Positions 5,494 to 9,257 of a DNA stretch of 9,257 nt are shown here, in pieces. The notes beneath the pieces are model-generated. The model was not told where the DNA came from and ran no database searches. It saw only the letters and a list, made by a program, of their open reading frames with translations. The DNA is from a bacterium. GTDB lineage: Bacteria; Vulcanimicrobiota; Xenobia; RGZZ01. The translations under genes and the position numbers were made by a program. The stretch's first letter is position 1, and the number at the start of each line of letters is the position of its first letter. The stretch is taken from NCBI GenBank assembly GCA_021782195.1, contig JAJXVI010000057.1, forward strand, positions 1 to 9,257, written 5' to 3'.

Positions 5494-7635
5494 TCAGGTC
5501 CCCGCGCCGTGCAAGAGCCGCAGCCGGGCTTCGTGCGCGTCGATCGCCGTCTCCAGAAGCGACACGTAACGCGCGATGAGCGCCTCGATGACGTCGCCCC
5601 CGTTGTTCGCGAAACGTCCCAGGCGCAGCCCCTCGTGCAAAAACCCGAGGGTCGGCGAGGCCTCCTGCGCCTGCCCGCGATCGGCAAGCGCTTCGAACAG
5701 CGACAGGAAGGACCGCGCCGACTGCGCAAGCGGGACATCGAAACCGGCATATCGCAGCAGCGCTTCGAAATCGCTCCGCACGTCGTAGCCAGGCTGAACC
5801 CGCGCGGCTTTTAGCAAGCGTTCAAACAGGTCGATGCGAGGCTCGAGCGGCTCGTCCCACGAACGCATCACCACCCGCGGGGCCACCGCGGCCGCGGCGC
5901 GGGGATCGAGACCGCGTGCCAGGAGCCTTCGAAAAACCAGCGTGTGCTCGCGCCGCACCTCGATAAACGGAGTGACCCGCGCCAGCTCGTGGTGAAGCGC
6001 GTGCAGTGCGTCTCTCGCGGAATCGGTCCCGACCGTGCGCAACAGGGCTTCCATCGTGTCCAGGGCATCGTAGAAGGAGGCTGCGTCGAGGTCGAGTTCC
6101 ACGATCGCCTCGTACGCGGCCACTGACTGCAACAGCAGGTCGGTGGGCGAAATCGGCGACTCAGGCGTTACCGTTCCGCGCACCGCATACGCAAGACGCT
6201 GCCACGCCCCGACGCGGTCGCGCAACCTCACCCCCGCCACCTCGTCGCGCACAGCTCGGAGCACGTGCCCCACGCGATTGCGCGGCAGGGTGCCGCTGGC
6301 CACCTCGCCCTCGACAAGTTCTTTTGCCACTGCCAGCAGATCGTCCAGGGGCGCTGCGGCGGCGTCGAGCAGGGTCGGCGTGGTCCCTCCGAACTCGGCG
6401 AACACCACCCCCTCGATGGTGAGCAGCGCGCGCTCCCCGCGCATCAACGCCACGTAGGCACCCCACGCGCCGCCCAGGCGAGGATCGTCAGACTCCACGC
6501 CCAGCCCTCGCGCACCGACCGCCATCAGGGCGCGCGCCAGGGCGGGATTCTTGAGCGACCCCGGGTCGCCGCTGCCGTAAAAGAAATCGAGCGACGCGAC
6601 CTCGTCGGGCGCGCTCAACTCGTGGACCGTCCCACGCGCGTTGACGAGGCGCATGCGGTCGCCTTCGATCGGGTCGGGGTCGCGGCGCTCGTCGAGCAGG
6701 AAGCGATAGGCGCCGGCGCCGTCCACGTCCCGTTCGGTGCTGAACGAGGCGTCAGGCTGCAGAAAACCCTCCGAGGCTCGGGGCACGAGCTGGAACGTCC
6801 AGCCCGTGCGTTGCAGGTTGCGCAGGGCGATCGCCAGTTCCCGCTCCTTGAGGCTGGCTCCGTCGGTGCGCCCTTCCATGAACGCTTCCACGGAAATGGC
6901 CGAACGTGCGGCCTGAGGGTTGGAGCGCCACGACGAACCAACCGGTCGCGAAACCGACGCGGGAGACGGCTGCAATGGCTGCGACGAAGCAGGCGCGGAC
7001 GGCCCCTCCGACGGCTTTCCGCTCGAAGCAGGAGTAGCCGGCGCGGAAGGATCTGCGTTGCCGACAATCGCGAGGTCGGCCAGCACCGGCATTGCGGTGG
7101 ACCCGAAGCTGGCCCCCATGGCGCGCGCCACGACGCCCGCCACGTTGTTGGCGCGAGGGGTGGGCGCAGTCGGCGCCCCGCGCGGACGAAACAGCACGGC
7201 CGCCGGAGGTTCAAGCGCGGCACCAGGCGGCGGCGTGGACGCGGACCCGGGCGGACGAACCGCCCCCTGCGCCGTGGACGCGGACCCGGGCGGACGAACC
7301 GCTCCCGGCGGCGTGGACGCGGACCCGGGCGGACGAACCGCTCCCTGCGCCGTGGACGCGGACCCGGGCGGACGAACCGCCCCCTGCGCCGTGGACGCGG
7401 ACCCCGGCGGACGCTCGCCGCCGCCCTTCTGGAACACCGAAGGCAGGCGCGAAGAAGAAGACGGTTGTCCGCCAGACGTGGCTGCGGGGGTCGTGCCCTC
7501 AGTCGTGGGAATGCGTCGCTCTACGGGGCCAGGCTGAGCGGTCTCTTCCGAGGACGAGGAGGGAGCCGACCGCAATCGCTCCTTGATGAGCGAAAACCGG
7601 GAATAGGGACCCGACGAATCAGAGCCAGCGGGCAT
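5494..7635 (-). CDS. Uncharacterised 713-residue protein with Pro/Ser/Ala-rich repeat region
   Basis: I do not recognise this family. Residues 1 to about 245 are low-complexity, rich in Pro, Ser, Ala and Gly, and presumably disordered. They include five tandem 13-residue units of the form RPPGSASTAQGAV (residues 75 to about 138; some have TPP in place of TAQ). From about residue 250 the sequence becomes typical of a folded, mostly helical domain with some strand, starting at SVEAFMEGRTDG. It includes LALMRGERALLTIEG-like and DLDAASFYDALDTMEALL-like stretches and runs to the C terminus. I see no cysteine in the whole protein, no signal peptide and no membrane segment, so it is probably cytosolic. 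ATG 7635 opens the frame, and AGAGGAAG lies about 11 nt upstream, a loose ribosome site. It converges on the S9-like gene and diverges from the sulfotransferase gene. Steady reading-frame length and natural protein-like composition support it as a real gene. Function is unknown. Confidence 0.8.
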   Translation of the reverse strand: MPAGSDSSGPYSRFSLIKERLRSAPSSSSEETAQPGPVERRIPTTEGTTPAATSGGQPSSSSRLPSVFQKGGGERPPGSASTAQGAVRPPGSASTAQGAVRPPGSASTPPGAVRPPGSASTAQGAVRPPGSASTPPPGAALEPPAAVLFRPRGAPTAPTPRANNVAGVVARAMGASFGSTAMPVLADLAIVGNADPSAPATPASSGKPSEGPSAPASSQPLQPSPASVSRPVGSSWRSNPQAARSAISVEAFMEGRTDGASLKERELAIALRNLQRTGWTFQLVPRASEGFLQPDASFSTERDVDGAGAYRFLLDERRDPDPIEGDRMRLVNARGTVHELSAPDEVASLDFFYGSGDPGSLKNPALARALMAVGARGLGVESDDPRLGGAWGAYVALMRGERALLTIEGVVFAEFGGTTPTLLDAAAAPLDDLLAVAKELVEGEVASGTLPRNRVGHVLRAVRDEVAGVRLRDRVGAWQRLAYAVRGTVTPESPISPTDLLLQSVAAYEAIVELDLDAASFYDALDTMEALLRTVGTDSARDALHALHHELARVTPFIEVRREHTLVFRRLLARGLDPRAAAAVAPRVVMRSWDEPLEPRIDLFERLLKAARVQPGYDVRSDFEALLRYAGFDVPLAQSARSFLSLFEALADRGQAQEASPTLGFLHEGLRLGRFANNGGDVIEALIARYVSLLETAIDAHEARLRLLHGAGT
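7235..7417 (-). repeat. 39-bp coding minisatellite, five units
   Basis: The units begin at 7235, 7274, 7313, 7352 and 7391, exactly 39 bp apart. They share the core GTGGACGCGGACCC on the plus strand. Differences are few and cluster in the last third of the unit (CCCCTGCGCC against CTCCCGGCGGC), so the copies are nearly identical even at synonymous positions. This implies recent expansion or homogenisation. Being a multiple of three, copy-number changes would keep the frame of the 713-residue protein. Confidence 0.93.
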
Positions 7636-7736
7636 GAAGCTTGATTCTTCCTCTGCATGCGACTTCCACGATCACGCGCCAGGAGCAGATCGCTGTACTT
7701 ATGGATGAATTCGCGACGCGAGGTGCGCACGCCTCT

Positions 7737-7744
7737 TCACGTGA
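7737..7744. promoter_or_regulatory. Palindrome TCACGTGA in the divergent intergenic region
   Basis: A perfect 8-bp palindrome lies about midway between the divergent starts at 7635 and 7850. It could be an operator half, but it is short. No convincing -35/-10 pair was found in this 214-bp region on either strand, so assignment as a regulatory site is tentative. Confidence 0.15.
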
Positions 7745-7849
7745 TCGCCAGCGTAGCGGGCTCGTCGGGCGTCGTTCGGCGGGTCTGTCACGGAAATCGT
7801 TGCTGTGCAGGACATTCCTCCGCAGACCCTGAACCTGACTCCACTCACG

Positions 7850-9250
7850 ATGCACACGGAATCCTGCTCGGCCAGCACGCCACCCTCCGCGTCAGCCACT
7901 CCTCCGCTTCGATCCGCAGTTGAGCCCACACATGTCGGGGAGCAACGCGCGTTCCTTCGCACCGTGCGGCAGCGCCTGCGAGAAGTGGCCGATCTGCTCG
8001 GGGTTCCCCGTGGCGATGGCATCCGCGAGCACGTGCGCGACGTCGTGGTCATCGCCAGCAGTTCACGCGGCGGGTCGAGCATGCTTGCCGAACTCCTTCG
8101 CAAGACGCCACGCCTGTTGCATTTTCGCGCCGAGATCAATCCTTTCTTCGTGCTCAGCGAACTCTCCCATCCGTGCAGCGGAACGAACTCGGACGCCCTC
8201 AACGTACATCACAGCACGCTATCGCAGATCGCGGAACTCGACGCGTTCTTTGCCGCCGACGTTGGCAACGCGTGCGAGGGTTCCGCCGCACAGGAGCGGC
8301 TCGCGTCTGACGTGGCCATTCGCCTCATGTTGCAGTGGCCCCACATCGACTTCAACCCGCGCGAGGTCGTCTCGATCGTACGTGAGTTCGGGAGGATCGG
8401 CACTGACGGGAATTCCCTGCAACAGTTCCACGTGCTTCTCCTGGAGCAACTGCGCGAGCGACATCCGAAACTCAACGCGTGGTACTACGACATCGCTCCT
8501 CAGCACATCGAATCGCTCGCTCCCACCCTGGCGCGCCCCGAAGGTCCCCCCGACAGTTTTGTCCTCGAAGAGCCGCCATTCGTCACCCTCCGTCCGTGGA
8601 GACTCGCGTCTCGCGGCGATCTGGGGACGCGCCCGCTGATCATCAAGACACCCAGCAACGTCTACCGCCTCGAATTTCTGCGCGCACTCTTCCCACGCGC
8701 CCGCTTTCGTGTGCTGCACCTGTGCCGCAACCCCGCGGCTTCCATCAACGGACTCGTGGACGGCTGGCAGTATCGTGGCTTCTTCTCGCACCGCATCGAG
8801 GGGAAGCTTGGCATTTCAGGCTACCAGGGCGCACACGCGGCCACGTGGTGGAAGTATGATCTGCCGCCCGGATGGGAAAGCCTCAGAGGACACTCCCTCG
8901 TCGATGTGTGCGCCTTTCAGTGGCGGTCGGCGCACGCGGCCACGCTGGCATTCCTCGATCTCAATCCTCAACACGACGTACTGCGAATCCGCTTCGAAGA
9001 TCTCGTAGGCCCCCCGTCGAAACGGCTGGAGGCGTTCGAGCGTCTCACGGGGTGGCTTGGCATCGAGATTGACGAACCGCTCGAGGCGGCGATTCGCGAC
9101 GGAATGCCACCGGTGATGGCGACAGCCACGCCTCGTCAACGTCGCTGGTTTCAGAAAGCAGCGATGATCGAGCCGGTGCTGGCACGACCAGAAATCCAGG
9201 AAATGGCGGAACGGCTGGGCTATGGACAGGACCCTCGAACCTGGGAGTGA
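7850..9250 (+). CDS. Sulfotransferase family protein (PAPS-dependent type)
   Basis: The product is a 466-residue cytosolic enzyme expected to transfer sulfate from PAPS to a hydroxyl or amine of an unknown acceptor. VVVIASSSRGGSSMLAELL (65 on) is the 5'-phosphosulfate-binding loop, with SSSRGGSS at 70-77. IIKTPSNVYRLEFLRALFPRARF leads into LHLCRNPAASINGLVDGW, where R293 and S298 are the likely 3'-phosphate-binding residues. RFEDLVGPPSKRLEAFERLTGWLGI and the C-terminal RQRRWFQKA...EMAERLGYG are typical of the family's end. About 150 extra residues between the two binding motifs probably form the acceptor side. The Ser/Pro/Thr-rich N-terminus looks disordered. The start is uncertain: ATG 7850 lacks a ribosome site, and in-frame GTG 7805 has only a weak GGAA upstream. 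No PAPS-synthesis or natural-product gene adjoins it, so the acceptor cannot be inferred. Confidence 0.88.
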   Translation: MHTESCSASTPPSASATPPLRSAVEPTHVGEQRAFLRTVRQRLREVADLLGVPRGDGIREHVRDVVVIASSSRGGSSMLAELLRKTPRLLHFRAEINPFFVLSELSHPCSGTNSDALNVHHSTLSQIAELDAFFAADVGNACEGSAAQERLASDVAIRLMLQWPHIDFNPREVVSIVREFGRIGTDGNSLQQFHVLLLEQLRERHPKLNAWYYDIAPQHIESLAPTLARPEGPPDSFVLEEPPFVTLRPWRLASRGDLGTRPLIIKTPSNVYRLEFLRALFPRARFRVLHLCRNPAASINGLVDGWQYRGFFSHRIEGKLGISGYQGAHAATWWKYDLPPGWESLRGHSLVDVCAFQWRSAHAATLAFLDLNPQHDVLRIRFEDLVGPPSKRLEAFERLTGWLGIEIDEPLEAAIRDGMPPVMATATPRQRRWFQKAAMIEPVLARPEIQEMAERLGYGQDPRTWE

Positions 9251-9257
9251 GCGCGCC

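Noticed and set aside
6265..7644. 459-codon plus-strand frame with RRGRGPGRTNR repeats
   Set aside because: It is the antisense reading of the 39-bp minisatellite and the 713-residue gene. Its composition is almost all Arg/Gly and not protein-like.
7521..7730. Small minus-strand frame (MRTSRREFIHKYSDLL...) crossing the start of the 713-residue gene
   Set aside because: The first 32 codons look mildly protein-like, but there is no good ribosome site, the rest overlaps the larger gene in another frame, and no family is recognisable. A decayed gene remnant remains possible.

Overview
The window is GC-rich bacterial DNA with long ORFs and little intergenic space. It carries one tRNA gene and six protein-coding genes. 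Gene content and the short intergenic tandem repeats suggest a soil or water bacterium, perhaps from Gemmatimonadota. That is a weak guess, because nothing here is diagnostic of a phylum.

Layout. Positions 4-3631 hold four genes on the minus strand. In transcription order they are a ROK-family sugar kinase (3631-2630), a cationic-amino-acid-type APC permease (2503-875), a PrxQ/Bcp peroxiredoxin (688-203) and tRNA-Gln(UUG) (78-4). The gaps of 124 to 186 bp do not suggest a tightly coupled operon. The tRNA has its own convincing sigma70-type promoter. Positions 3829-5394 (plus) encode a prolyl-oligopeptidase-like (S9) beta-propeller protein. Its alpha/beta-hydrolase domain stops before the catalytic serine, and the last residues are encoded by a GC-rich repeat. 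That repeat recurs in the gap before the convergent gene. Positions 5494-7635 (minus) encode a 713-residue cysteine-free protein that I do not recognise, with a disordered N-terminal half and a 13-residue minisatellite. Positions 7850-9250 (plus) encode a PAPS-dependent-type sulfotransferase, divergent from the 713-residue gene.

The genes do not form an obvious pathway. Kinase, permease and peroxiredoxin look like housekeeping functions (sugar phosphorylation, amino-acid uptake, peroxide removal). The sulfotransferase has no neighbour that identifies its acceptor. The most interesting points are the truncated S9 gene ending in a repeat, the orphan 713-residue protein with its near-identical 39-bp units, the two octamer tandem repeats on either side of the peroxiredoxin gene, and the peroxiredoxin's resolving cysteine in the helix-3 position. 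I see no phage, transposase, CRISPR or defence system.
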